Shown: positions 9,809 through 18,398 of the stretch, piece after piece | How positions within the stretch are numbered: the stretch's first letter is position 1 | How the letters are laid out: each line of letters begins with the position of its first letter | From: Alistipes sp. UBA934 | Lineage (GTDB): Bacteria > Bacteroidota > Bacteroidia > Bacteroidales > Rikenellaceae | Assembly (NCBI GenBank): GCA_002293535.1 | Contig: DBDK01000010.1 | Coordinates: 1 to 64,000 of the forward strand | Length of the DNA: 64,000 bases | Direction of reading: 5' to 3' | Translations under genes and position numbers: made by a program | Notes under the pieces: generated by a model | The model's database searches: none | The model's input: the letters and a program-made list of their open reading frames with translations, nothing else | Told to the model about the DNA's origin: nothing

Positions 9809-11359
9809 TTAGGATTTCATCGTTACAAGTATGTGTCCGGTCATTTCTCCGGGCTGGGGGAGTCCCATCAATTTCAGAATCGTCGGCGCGACGTCAGCCA
9901 GAACGCCATTTTTGACACTGGCCACTCGATCCGAAACCACAATAATCGGTACTGGATTCAGCGAGTGGGCCGTGTTGGGCGAGTCGTCGGCGTTCAGCGC
10001 GTGGTCGGCATTCCCGTGGTCGGCAATTACAATTACTTCGTAACCGTTCGCTTTGGCCGCGTCTATCACTTCTCCTGCACATTTGTCCACCGTCTTAACT
10101 GCCTTGACAATAGCGTCATACACACCCGTGTGACCCACCATATCGCCGTTCGCAAAGTTCAGTGCGATAAAGTCGAACTTTTGTGTTTTTATCGCTGCGA
10201 CCAGTTTTTCTGCCACTTCCGGCGCACTCATTTCGGGTTGCAGGTCGTAGGTCGCCACCTTCGGCGAGGGTACCAGAATGCGCTCTTCGCCTGGGAATGT
10301 TGCTTCGCGTCCGCCGTTCAGGAAGAAGGTCACGTGGGCGTATTTTTCGGTCTCGGCAATGCGTAACTGCTTAAGTCCCAGTCCCGAAAGATACTCGCCG
10401 ATAGGGTTGTGTACGTTCTCCTTGTCGAAAAGTATGTGTAGACCCTTGAAGGTTGCATCGTAAGGGGTCATCGTGCAGTAATACAGCGGGATAGTGTGCA
10501 TTCCTGCCTCCGGCATATCCTGCTGGGTGAGCACTTCGGTGAGTTCTTTTGCGCGGTCGTTGCGGAAGTTGAAAAAGATCACCATATCGTTCTCCTTGAT
10601 CAGGCCGACCGGCTTTCCGGCACCATCTACCGCAATCACAGGTTTGATAAATTCGTCGGTAACCCCCTCGTCATAAGAGTGTTGCACTGCACCTGCCATA
10701 TCTTTTGCCGGTTCGCCGACGCCACTCACCAACGCATCGTACGCTACCTTGACACGTTCCCAGCGTTTATCGCGATCCATTGCATAGTAACGACCTATTA
10801 CTGTGGCAATTGTACCGGTGCTCAGAGGTTTCGCGATATGTTTTTCGAGCGCCTCGATAAAACCCTTTCCACTCTTGGGATCGGTGTCACGACCGTCCAT
10901 AAAGCAGTGCAGGAATGTTTTCCCGGCAAGTCCATAATCGGCGGCAATATCGCAAAGTTTGTAGAGGTGATCGATAGAACTGTGCACCCCGCCGTCCGAC
11001 ACAAGGCCCATAAAATGCACCTGTACACCTTTGTCTCGCGCATATTCGAACGCCTTCACGACTTCGGGATTCTTCATAATGGAATTGTCACGGCAAGCCC
11101 TGTTGATCTTCACAAGGTCTTGATACACAACTCTACCCGCACCGATATTAAGATGGCCCACTTCGCTGTTACCCATCTGTCCGTCAGGTAATCCGACATC
11201 CTCGCCACTCGTAAGTAGCTCAGCGTGAGGGTAATGCTCCTTCAGCGCGTTGATATAGGCGGGATGTGCCTGCCAAATCACGTCGTCCTTGCCGTGGTCG
11301 CCGTCCCCCCAGCCATCGAGGATCATCAGCAGGACCTTGGTTTCGATTTTAGTTGCCAT
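9809..11359 (-). CDS. gpmI: 2,3-bisphosphoglycerate-independent phosphoglycerate mutase
   Basis: Interconverts 3- and 2-phosphoglycerate in glycolysis, using two Mn ions and a phosphoserine intermediate. Recognised by the N-terminal MILDGWG metal-binding segment and the nucleophile context GQMGNSEVGHLNIGAGR near residues 60-75. Other supports are HCFMDGRDTDP near 130 and the C-terminal metal site VIADHGNAD. Length (516 aa) is normal. Thirty bp separate it from the alaS stop upstream, so the two are probably co-transcribed. Confidence 0.97.
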   Translation of the reverse strand: MATKIETKVLLMILDGWGDGDHGKDDVIWQAHPAYINALKEHYPHAELLTSGEDVGLPDGQMGNSEVGHLNIGAGRVVYQDLVKINRACRDNSIMKNPEVVKAFEYARDKGVQVHFMGLVSDGGVHSSIDHLYKLCDIAADYGLAGKTFLHCFMDGRDTDPKSGKGFIEALEKHIAKPLSTGTIATVIGRYYAMDRDKRWERVKVAYDALVSGVGEPAKDMAGAVQHSYDEGVTDEFIKPVIAVDGAGKPVGLIKENDMVIFFNFRNDRAKELTEVLTQQDMPEAGMHTIPLYYCTMTPYDATFKGLHILFDKENVHNPIGEYLSGLGLKQLRIAETEKYAHVTFFLNGGREATFPGEERILVPSPKVATYDLQPEMSAPEVAEKLVAAIKTQKFDFIALNFANGDMVGHTGVYDAIVKAVKTVDKCAGEVIDAAKANGYEVIVIADHGNADHALNADDSPNTAHSLNPVPIIVVSDRVASVKNGVLADVAPTILKLMGLPQPGEMTGHILVTMKS

Positions 11360-11389
11360 ATTAATTATGTGTTTTCAGTTATCTTGCTA

Positions 11390-14068
11390 TTAATTCGCTG
11401 CCATCGTTATGGCTTCGATTGCTTTGTCGATCGCCTTTTCCAGTCCATCGAGGTTCTTTCCACCGGCCATTGCGAAGAACGGTTGCCCGCCACCGCTGCC
11501 GTCGATCTCCTTGGCTGCTTCGCGAATTACCGCGCCCGCATTGACTCCGCGTGCCACAATGTCGTCACCCAGCAGGATCGCCAGCGTCGGTTTATCCTCG
11601 TTGCGGATTCCGACCACCATCACGAGTTTGGGATTTCGTCCGCGCAACATAAACAACAGATTCTTAGCCATTTCAGGCCTCATATTGAGTGTCTGGCGAA
11701 CGATTATCATCCCGTCCGTTTCGGGTCGTGTGGCGATATTATCCGCGATCTTGGCAGCCATCTCGTCCAATTTTGCGCGATTCAGCGACTCGACCTCTTT
11801 CGCCAAAGCCTCGTTTTCGGTAAACATTTTGCGCACAGCTTCCATCACGTGAGGGTTGCGCACGGTCTCCTGGATCGCTTTCAGAGTGTCCTCCATTGTG
11901 TCTGTGTGCTGTTCGGCGCGTAGCCCTGTGACCGCTTCGATACGCCTCACTCCCGCTGAAATCGCGGCCTCGCTCAGAATTCGGAACAGACCGATGTTGC
12001 CTGTTGCCGCTGCGTGGGTTCCGCCACACAGCTCCACCGAGTCGCCGAAACGGATCATCCTCACCTTGTCGCCATATTTTTCGCCGAAAAGCATCATCGC
12101 ACCGGCATCTTTCGCTTTTTCTACGGTGCAGTTCCGGTCTTCGATGAGCGGATAGTTTTCCCTCACCGCTGCGTTTACAAGGTGCTCCACGGCTCGCAGC
12201 TCTTCGGGTGTAACTTTCTGAAAATGAGAGAAATCGAAGCGCAAAGAATCACTGTTCACGAGCGATCCCTTCTGTTCGACGTGCCCTCCCAGTACCGACC
12301 TCAAAGCCTCGTGCATCAGGTGGGTTGCCGTGTGGTTAGCCGCCGCTGCCGCACGCCTTTTCGCATTGACCACGGCAGTAAAGGTAGCTGAAACGTCCGT
12401 CGGCAACTGGGCCACGATATGCACTGTCTGTCCGTTTTCTTTCAGAGTATCGATGATCGGGATGCGCTCATTGACCCCGGAAATGGCGGGGACGACTGAG
12501 TTATCTTCAATATATCCCACATCGCCCGTTTGCCCGCCCGAATTTCCATAGAACGGTGTGCGGTCGAAAATCAACTGGTATGTCGTTTTGCCCTTGCCGG
12601 TGACTTTGCGCCAGCGCGCGATACGAACCTGTTCACTGAGAGTATCATAGCCCACAAATTCGCTTTCCTTAATAGGTATCAGCTCCACCCAATCACCAGC
12701 CTCTACTGCGGCGTCGCCTCGCGAGCGCTCTTTTTGCGCCTGCAACTCAACCTCGAACGCCGGTATATCGACGCTCATATTATTCTCACGCACAATGAGT
12801 TCAGTCAGGTCTATAGGGAAGCCGTAAGTGTCGTAGAGCAGGAACGCATCCTTACCTGAAATCGTAGAAATGCCTTCCGCCCGCGCTTTTGTCATCACGC
12901 CGTCCAGCAGCGAAATCCCCGTGGCGAGTGTGCGCAGGAACGAAGCCTCTTCCTCTTGTATCACTTTCTCTATCAGATCTTTTTGGCTCTTGAGCTCTGG
13001 AAATTGCACACCCATTTGCGATGCCAGTCCATCGACCAATTTCCACATAAACGGCTCTGTGAAACCAAGATATGTATAACCATACCGTACCGCGCGGCGT
13101 AGGATTCGACGAATCACATAGCCTGCTTTCACGTTGGAGGGCAGCTGACCGTCGGCGATCGAGAACGCAATTGCACGAAGGTGGTCGGCTATCACGCGCA
13201 TCGCAACGTCCGTCTGAAGCGAGGCCCCCGAAACACCGGCCGAAGCCCCGTATGTTTTGCCGCACAACTCAGCAATTCGCTGAATAGTAGGCTGAAACAC
13301 GTCTGTATCGTAATTGCTCTGTTTGCCCTGAATTATCATACACAGTCGCTCGAAGCCCATTCCCGTGTCAATGCAACGCATTTCGAGAGGCGCCAGCGAG
13401 CCGTCGGCCTTGCGCAGGAACTGCATAAAGACCAGGTTCCAGATCTCGATCACGAGGGGGTTATCCTTATTAACGAGCGTCGCGCCCGAAACCGTAGCGC
13501 GTTCCGAGGCCGAACGATTGTCGAAATGAATCTCACTGCACGGTCCGCAGGGGCCTGTGTCGCCCATCTCCCAAAAGTTGTCTTTTTTGTTCCCCTTTAT
13601 GATATGAGCTTCGGGCACTAACTCGCGCCACATCTCCCAGGCCTCGGCGTCGAACGGCACGCCATCAGCTTTATCTCCCTCGAACACAGTGACATATATC
13701 TGCTCCGCGGGCAACTTGTACACCCCTGTAAGCAGCTCCCACGCCCACGCAATGGCCTCTTTTTTGAAGTAATCGCCGAACGACCAGTTGCCCAGCATCT
13801 CGAACATCGTGTGGTGATAGGTGTCGTGGCCAACCTCTTCGAGGTCATTGTGCTTTCCCGACACGCGCAGACATTTTTGCGTATCGGCCACTCTCGCACT
13901 GGTCACCGGTGCGTTGCCCAGGATCACATCTTTGAACTGATTCATTCCCGCGTTGGTGAACATCAGCGTGGGATCGCCCTTGACCACCATAGGGGCGCTG
14001 GGAACGATCGTATGGCCTTTGGAGCGGAAAAATTCGAGGAAAGTCTCGCGTATTTGGGTCGATGTCAT
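11390..14068 (-). CDS. alaS: Alanyl-tRNA synthetase
   Basis: Charges tRNA-Ala. The start at 14068 (MTSTQIRETFLEFF) was preferred over an upstream in-frame codon because it matches the family N-terminus and lies just behind a good promoter. The catalytic domain has the class II features (F-N-AGMNQFKD, DTGMGFERL). The editing domain has the zinc/active-site HTATH and CGGTH motifs, and a C-terminal DHHA1-type domain follows (GSGGGQPFFA). The 892-residue length is typical. First gene of the alaS-gpmI-DUF2807-sulP run. Confidence 0.97.
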   Translation of the reverse strand: MTSTQIRETFLEFFRSKGHTIVPSAPMVVKGDPTLMFTNAGMNQFKDVILGNAPVTSARVADTQKCLRVSGKHNDLEEVGHDTYHHTMFEMLGNWSFGDYFKKEAIAWAWELLTGVYKLPAEQIYVTVFEGDKADGVPFDAEAWEMWRELVPEAHIIKGNKKDNFWEMGDTGPCGPCSEIHFDNRSASERATVSGATLVNKDNPLVIEIWNLVFMQFLRKADGSLAPLEMRCIDTGMGFERLCMIIQGKQSNYDTDVFQPTIQRIAELCGKTYGASAGVSGASLQTDVAMRVIADHLRAIAFSIADGQLPSNVKAGYVIRRILRRAVRYGYTYLGFTEPFMWKLVDGLASQMGVQFPELKSQKDLIEKVIQEEEASFLRTLATGISLLDGVMTKARAEGISTISGKDAFLLYDTYGFPIDLTELIVRENNMSVDIPAFEVELQAQKERSRGDAAVEAGDWVELIPIKESEFVGYDTLSEQVRIARWRKVTGKGKTTYQLIFDRTPFYGNSGGQTGDVGYIEDNSVVPAISGVNERIPIIDTLKENGQTVHIVAQLPTDVSATFTAVVNAKRRAAAAANHTATHLMHEALRSVLGGHVEQKGSLVNSDSLRFDFSHFQKVTPEELRAVEHLVNAAVRENYPLIEDRNCTVEKAKDAGAMMLFGEKYGDKVRMIRFGDSVELCGGTHAAATGNIGLFRILSEAAISAGVRRIEAVTGLRAEQHTDTMEDTLKAIQETVRNPHVMEAVRKMFTENEALAKEVESLNRAKLDEMAAKIADNIATRPETDGMIIVRQTLNMRPEMAKNLLFMLRGRNPKLVMVVGIRNEDKPTLAILLGDDIVARGVNAGAVIREAAKEIDGSGGGQPFFAMAGGKNLDGLEKAIDKAIEAITMAAN

Positions 14069-14095
14069 AAAAAGAAGTTCAGCCGTTAGAGTATG

Positions 14096-14126
14096 CAAAT
14101 TTAGTGCAAGGCGAGCGAAAATGCAA
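14096..14126 (-). promoter_or_regulatory. Promoter of alaS
   Basis: On the minus strand a -33-like TTGCA (14126-14122) is followed, about 18-19 bp later, by TAAATTTG (14103-14096), a full match to TAnnTTTG. The -7 box ends 27 nt before the alaS ATG. Confidence 0.65.
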
Positions 14127-14162
14127 GTTTGCTTGTGATTTTCCGAATCGCAGCCTAAATTC

Positions 14163-14205
14163 ACGGAATAATATTCCGTAAAGTTACGTTTTTTGAGTAA
14201 TTTTG
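14163..14205 (+). promoter_or_regulatory. Promoter of the M23 peptidase pair with a palindrome at the -33 position
   Basis: TAATTTTG (14198-14205) is a -7 match ending 10 nt before the ATG at 14216. Upstream is a perfect palindrome, ACGGAATA-A-TATTCCGT (14163-14179), whose right half covers the place where the -33 element should be. This position suggests an operator; the binding protein is unknown. Confidence 0.5.
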
Positions 14206-14215
14206 TCCCACATCT

Positions 14216-15193
14216 ATGTCAAAAAAAGAGCTCAAGGCGGCCAAACGTCAGGCAAAACGCGAAAAGACCTCGTTATCGATCAGATACGGCGTCTATAATG
14301 TCCTGCGTTATCTGTTCCTTGGTTTCATTCTCGCTTCTCTGGTCAATTTGGTCTTTACGTTCGGTTTTTTCACTCCCAAGATGTATAATATCTGGCGTGA
14401 TAATGCCGAGTTGGTGGAGAAGTACAAGATTTTGGGCGAAAAGATCCGTTCCGTCGATCGCACTCTGGACGAACTCAAGCATCGTGACAATGCCGTTTAT
14501 CGTTCGCTTTTCGGCGCCGATACGTTGGCTATCGAGGGTATTTATATGCCTTATCCGGACGCGAAGTATTCTGATATTCTGGAAGATAGATTTGCTCCGG
14601 TGATGGTGGGCACGTGGCGCTCGCTCGATGCGGTCAGTCGCCGCCTCTATCTCCAGTCTGTGTCGTTGGATGAGTTGCAATTGCTGGCGGTCGATAAGGA
14701 GAAAATGGCTACGGCGATCCCTGCATTGCTGCCGATCGACATTCGCAAATTTCGCGGTATCGGGCCGTTCGGGATGCGCTTGCACCCAATTTACGGCTAT
14801 TATAGAATGCACACAGGAATTGACTTGGGAGGGCGCACGGGTGATCCTATATACGCTGCGGGCGACGGATTCGTCTCATTTACAGGCAGAACCGGTGGCT
14901 ATGGGCTCAATGTTATCGTGAATCACGGATTCGGTTATCAGACCCAATATGCCCACCTGAGTAAGATCCTTGTCACTAACGGTCAGTTTGTTAAGCGTGG
15001 CGAATTGATCGCCGAAATGGGCTCCACGGGCACCTCTACTTCGTCGCATCTCCATTATGAGGTGCGCTATATGGGCACTCGGATCAACCCCGTCAGTTAT
15101 TTCCAAACCGATATGGATCCTGCTGAGTTTGAGAAGATTATCTCCTCGGCTAACGACAACCTCATATTCGACCCGTGGGATGAAAGAGAATAA
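14216..15193 (+). CDS. Membrane-anchored M23 peptidoglycan endopeptidase
   Basis: LytM-type zinc peptidase predicted to cut peptide cross-links in peptidoglycan. A basic N-terminus (about 1-25) precedes one membrane segment (about 30-55), then a helical stalk (about 55-170), so the enzyme domain is periplasmic. The M23 domain (about 185-300) keeps the zinc ligands in HTGIDLG and HLHYEVR and has a second His in YAHLS, so it should be active. It overlaps the next gene, a paralogue, by 14 bp. Confidence 0.9.
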   Translation: MSKKELKAAKRQAKREKTSLSIRYGVYNVLRYLFLGFILASLVNLVFTFGFFTPKMYNIWRDNAELVEKYKILGEKIRSVDRTLDELKHRDNAVYRSLFGADTLAIEGIYMPYPDAKYSDILEDRFAPVMVGTWRSLDAVSRRLYLQSVSLDELQLLAVDKEKMATAIPALLPIDIRKFRGIGPFGMRLHPIYGYYRMHTGIDLGGRTGDPIYAAGDGFVSFTGRTGGYGLNVIVNHGFGYQTQYAHLSKILVTNGQFVKRGELIAEMGSTGTSTSSHLHYEVRYMGTRINPVSYFQTDMDPAEFEKIISSANDNLIFDPWDERE

Positions 15194-16103
15194 AAAATCG
15201 AGGCGTGGCGTGTTGCGTTTTGTCATCCACCTGCTTGTGTGGGTGGGCATTGCTGTAATCTATTACGTAGTGTTTTCGTTCTTTTTCGACACTCCTGCCG
15301 AGTTCCGCCTCAGAGCCTCCACGTATCGCTTAGAACGTGAGTATGAGCGAATTAACGAGCAGTATGACTCGCTCGTGCTGATTTTGGAGAACGTTGCCGA
15401 GCGCGATCGTAACGTTTTTCGCGTGCTGTTCGAGAGCGATCCCTACAACTTCGAGGGCATTGGGCAGGACGAGACTTGGCTTCAGTATGAGCGACTTACG
15501 GAGATGAATAATAGAGAACTTGCGACGGAATTTTTCGGGCGACTGGGAGGCTTCGCCAGTGAGGTATCGCGTCTTAGTAATGTTTATTCGCGCGTCCAAC
15601 AAAAGGCAGCCGAGCTTGGCGACGGAGTGAACTATATTCCTTCTATTCAGCCGGTTGTGAACAATGAGCTCACGCTTCTCACCGCTTCTTTCGGCCTTCG
15701 TATCCATCCTTTTTACCGCAGTCTAAGGCCTCACTCCGGGGTGGACTATACGCTGCCGGAAGGCACGCCCGTTTTCGCCACTGCTGACGGAGTGGTACGT
15801 GACGTTTCGCGGCGCGACACAGGGGCAGGTCTGGTGATGGTAATCAACCACGGAAATGGTTATGAAACCACCTACAGCCATCTCTCTCGCGCATCTGTGA
15901 ACGAAGGAGCTCGTGTTCGGCGTGGCGATATCATTGCCCGTACAGGTAATACAGGTCTCTCGTTGGCACCCCACCTTCATTATGAAGTGCGTCACGATGG
16001 CATCAGGGTCGATCCGATCCACTACTTCTTTATGGAGCTCAACCCGACCGATTATCAGCGTCTGATCCGCATTGCCGGTTCCGGAATGCAAAGTTTTGAT
16101 TAA
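15180..16103 (+). CDS. Second membrane-anchored M23 peptidoglycan endopeptidase
   Basis: Paralogue of the preceding gene with the same build: short basic tail, one membrane segment (about residues 12-34), helical stalk, C-terminal M23 domain. The start at 15180 (MKENKKSRRG) places the membrane segment properly and overlaps the upstream stop by 14 bp; longer in-frame starts would lie inside the neighbour. Zinc ligands are intact (HSGVDYT, YSHLS, HLHYEVR). The pair probably acts together on the wall, possibly as substrate-specific variants. A GCCGG hairpin element follows the stop codon directly. Confidence 0.9.
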   Translation: MKENKKSRRGVLRFVIHLLVWVGIAVIYYVVFSFFFDTPAEFRLRASTYRLEREYERINEQYDSLVLILENVAERDRNVFRVLFESDPYNFEGIGQDETWLQYERLTEMNNRELATEFFGRLGGFASEVSRLSNVYSRVQQKAAELGDGVNYIPSIQPVVNNELTLLTASFGLRIHPFYRSLRPHSGVDYTLPEGTPVFATADGVVRDVSRRDTGAGLVMVINHGNGYETTYSHLSRASVNEGARVRRGDIIARTGNTGLSLAPHLHYEVRHDGIRVDPIHYFFMELNPTDYQRLIRIAGSGMQSFD

Positions 16104-16117
16104 GCCGGAACGCCGAC
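16104..16117 (+). repeat. Copy 1 of a dispersed mini-hairpin repeat
   Basis: GCCGG-AACG-CCGAC starts on the base after the TAA of the second M23 gene. It has one stem mismatch and is followed by GGCGA. Related copies lie at 21522, 26872, 29181, 42683 and 49697. Confidence 0.5.
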
Positions 16118-16148
16118 GGCGAGTTGTGCTATTCAAAAAAATCATCCG

Positions 16149-16193
16149 ACCCCCTAAAAATAGGGGGTATGTGTCGAAATTTTTGTATTTTTG
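16149..16193 (+). promoter_or_regulatory. glnA promoter with an 8-bp inverted repeat
   Basis: TATTTTTG (16186-16193) matches TAnnTTTG and ends 26 nt before the glnA ATG. The perfect inverted repeat ACCCCCTA-AAAA-TAGGGGGT (16149-16168) covers the expected -33 site. It could end the M23 transcript (no T-run follows) or be an operator for glnA. Confidence 0.5.
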
Positions 16194-16219
16194 CAGCGTG
16201 ACCCCGTAAATTTTAGGCT

Positions 16220-18340
16220 ATGAACTGCAAAAAAATATCAGATTTCTTCGGATGCGACGTTTTCGGTCGCGACCAAATGCGCCAATATCTTCCGCGGGAC
16301 GTTTTTGAGAGCGTTATCAGCGCCATCGACGATAATCGCCGCATTGACCGCCGAGTGGCCGACCAGGTGGCTGCCGGAATGAAAGCCTGGGCAATGGATC
16401 GCGGCGCAACCCACTATACTCATTGGTTTCAGCCACTTAACGACTCTACGGCAGAGAAGCACGACACGTTTTTCGAGCCTGTTTGGGGTGGGGGAGCGGT
16501 CGAAACTTTCAGCGGCGACTTGCTGGTTCAGCAGGAACCCGACGCTTCGTCGTTTCCTACCGGTGGACTGCGAAATACCTTTGAGGCAAGGGGTTACAGT
16601 GCTTGGGATCCCTCTTCGCCCACGTTTTTGATCGACGACACATTGTGTATTCCCAGTGTTTTTATCTCATACACAGGAGAGGCGCTGGACTTCAAAACAC
16701 CACTGTTGCGTTCTATGGCCGCTTTGGATAAAGCGGCTGTCGAAGTATGCCAACTATTTGATAAAGATGTGGTTAAAGTTGTTCCGACTCTGGGCTGGGA
16801 GCAGGAATATTTTCTGTTGGATGAGGCTTTATACAAGGCGCGTCCCGACCTTGTGCAGACGGGTCGCACGCTGATGGGTCACACTGCAGCCAAGGATCAG
16901 CAGTTGGACGACCATTATTGGGGCGAGATTCCCGACCGTGTCGTGGGCTTTATGAAGGACGTGGAGGAGCGCTGTTTCAGGCTTGGGATTCCGCTGAAAA
17001 CTCGCCACAACGAGACCGCCCCCAACCAGTATGAGTGCGCACCGATGTTTGAGGAAGCCAACATTGCTGTCGATCATAACACGTTGTTAATGACTATTAT
17101 GCGTCGTATAGCGCTGCGTCACGGACTCCACGTTTTGTTCCACGAAAAGCCGTTTGCAGGGGTGAACGGGTCGGGCAAGCATATCAATTGGTCGCTCGCT
17201 ACGAGCACGGGTCAGAATTTGCTTGCGCCGGGCAAAACGCCCAAAAGTAATATGCAATTCCTGTCGTTTTTCGTGTGTGCACTGCGCGCTGCCGCCAAGC
17301 ACGGCAATATGATTATGGCGTCCGTCGCGACCGAGGGAAACTCACATCGCCTTGGTGGTTCGGAAGCTCCGCCGGCAATTTTTTCGGTTTTCACGGGTTG
17401 CACTTTGAGTGCCGTGCTGGACGAAATAGAGCAACGGGTGAGCAAAAAAGCGCTCACGCCCGATGAAAAAACCGGTATCAAACTCGATATCGGCAAGATT
17501 CCAGAAATTCTACTCGACAACACCGACCGCAACCGCACCTCGCCTTTTGCGTTCACGGGTAACCGTTTCGAGTTTCGTGCGCTCGGTGCGTCGGCCAACT
17601 GTGCGATGCCCTTGATTGTGCTAAATACTGCTATGGCAGAGCAACTTACGGCTTTTGCGGGAGAAGTGGAAGAGCTCGTGAGCGCAGGTGCGAAAAAGGA
17701 CGATGCAATTCTGCAAACCATTCGTGGATTTATCCTTGAATCGCGCAAAATACGCTTCGAGGGCAACGGTTACAGCGCCGAATGGCACGCCGAGGCCAAG
17801 ATTCGCGGCCTAAAGGCAATGACTAAAGTGACCACGGCCATAAAAGAATACATTGAACCGCATAATGTGCAACTGTTCAAAGAGTTCAGAGTTTTTTCGG
17901 AGGCCGAACTGAAGGCACGCTACGAGATAAAGTGCGAGACATACCTGAAAAAAGTGCAGATCGAGGCACGTGTTCTGGGCGATCTGGCGCTGAACCACAT
18001 CATACCGACGGCGATTCGCTATCAGAATATTTTGATAGATAACGTGAAAGGAATCAAAGAGTTATTCCACGCGGACGGGAATGAAATGGCGCGTGCCGAG
18101 ATGAATACCATTCGTACGATCGCCGATCACGTGAAGGCTATTCGCGGTTTGGTTCACGATATGGTGGAGATACGTAAAGAGTGGAACGTTATGGAGTCGG
18201 TTTCAGATCGCGCTGAGGGATACGAGCACGAGGTAGCGCCTTTCCTGCCGCAAATTCGCGACCACATCGACCACCTGGAGATGATCGTGGACGACCAACT
18301 GTGGCTGATGCCGAAGTATCGCGAATTGTTTACGATGTGA
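16220..18340 (+). CDS. glnA: Glutamine synthetase, type III
   Basis: ATP-dependent synthesis of glutamine from glutamate and ammonia. The size (706 aa) and motifs are those of class III enzymes (GlnN type): FFEPVWGGGAVETFSGDLLVQQEPDASS near the N-terminus, the metal-binding GWEQEYFL, RHNETAPNQYE, and NGSGKHINWS. It lacks the class I adenylylation context. A palindrome overlaps its promoter and a strong two-way terminator follows. Confidence 0.96.
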   Translation: MNCKKISDFFGCDVFGRDQMRQYLPRDVFESVISAIDDNRRIDRRVADQVAAGMKAWAMDRGATHYTHWFQPLNDSTAEKHDTFFEPVWGGGAVETFSGDLLVQQEPDASSFPTGGLRNTFEARGYSAWDPSSPTFLIDDTLCIPSVFISYTGEALDFKTPLLRSMAALDKAAVEVCQLFDKDVVKVVPTLGWEQEYFLLDEALYKARPDLVQTGRTLMGHTAAKDQQLDDHYWGEIPDRVVGFMKDVEERCFRLGIPLKTRHNETAPNQYECAPMFEEANIAVDHNTLLMTIMRRIALRHGLHVLFHEKPFAGVNGSGKHINWSLATSTGQNLLAPGKTPKSNMQFLSFFVCALRAAAKHGNMIMASVATEGNSHRLGGSEAPPAIFSVFTGCTLSAVLDEIEQRVSKKALTPDEKTGIKLDIGKIPEILLDNTDRNRTSPFAFTGNRFEFRALGASANCAMPLIVLNTAMAEQLTAFAGEVEELVSAGAKKDDAILQTIRGFILESRKIRFEGNGYSAEWHAEAKIRGLKAMTKVTTAIKEYIEPHNVQLFKEFRVFSEAELKARYEIKCETYLKKVQIEARVLGDLALNHIIPTAIRYQNILIDNVKGIKELFHADGNEMARAEMNTIRTIADHVKAIRGLVHDMVEIRKEWNVMESVSDRAEGYEHEVAPFLPQIRDHIDHLEMIVDDQLWLMPKYRELFTM

Positions 18341-18346
18341 GTTTTC

Positions 18347-18396
18347 AAAAATGTCAAAAAATTTGACAATCGTGTCAAAAAATTTGACATTTTTTT
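18347..18396. terminator. Nested double-palindrome bidirectional terminator
   Basis: Two identical 17-bp palindromes TGTCAAAAAATTTGACA (18352-18368 and 18373-18389) are separated by ATCG. Together they also form one larger hairpin, with outer arms AAAAATGTCAAA and TTTGACATTTTT. A-runs on the left and a T-run on the right suit termination of both glnA (+) and the convergent nuclease gene (-). Confidence 0.65.
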
Positions 18397-18398
18397 CG

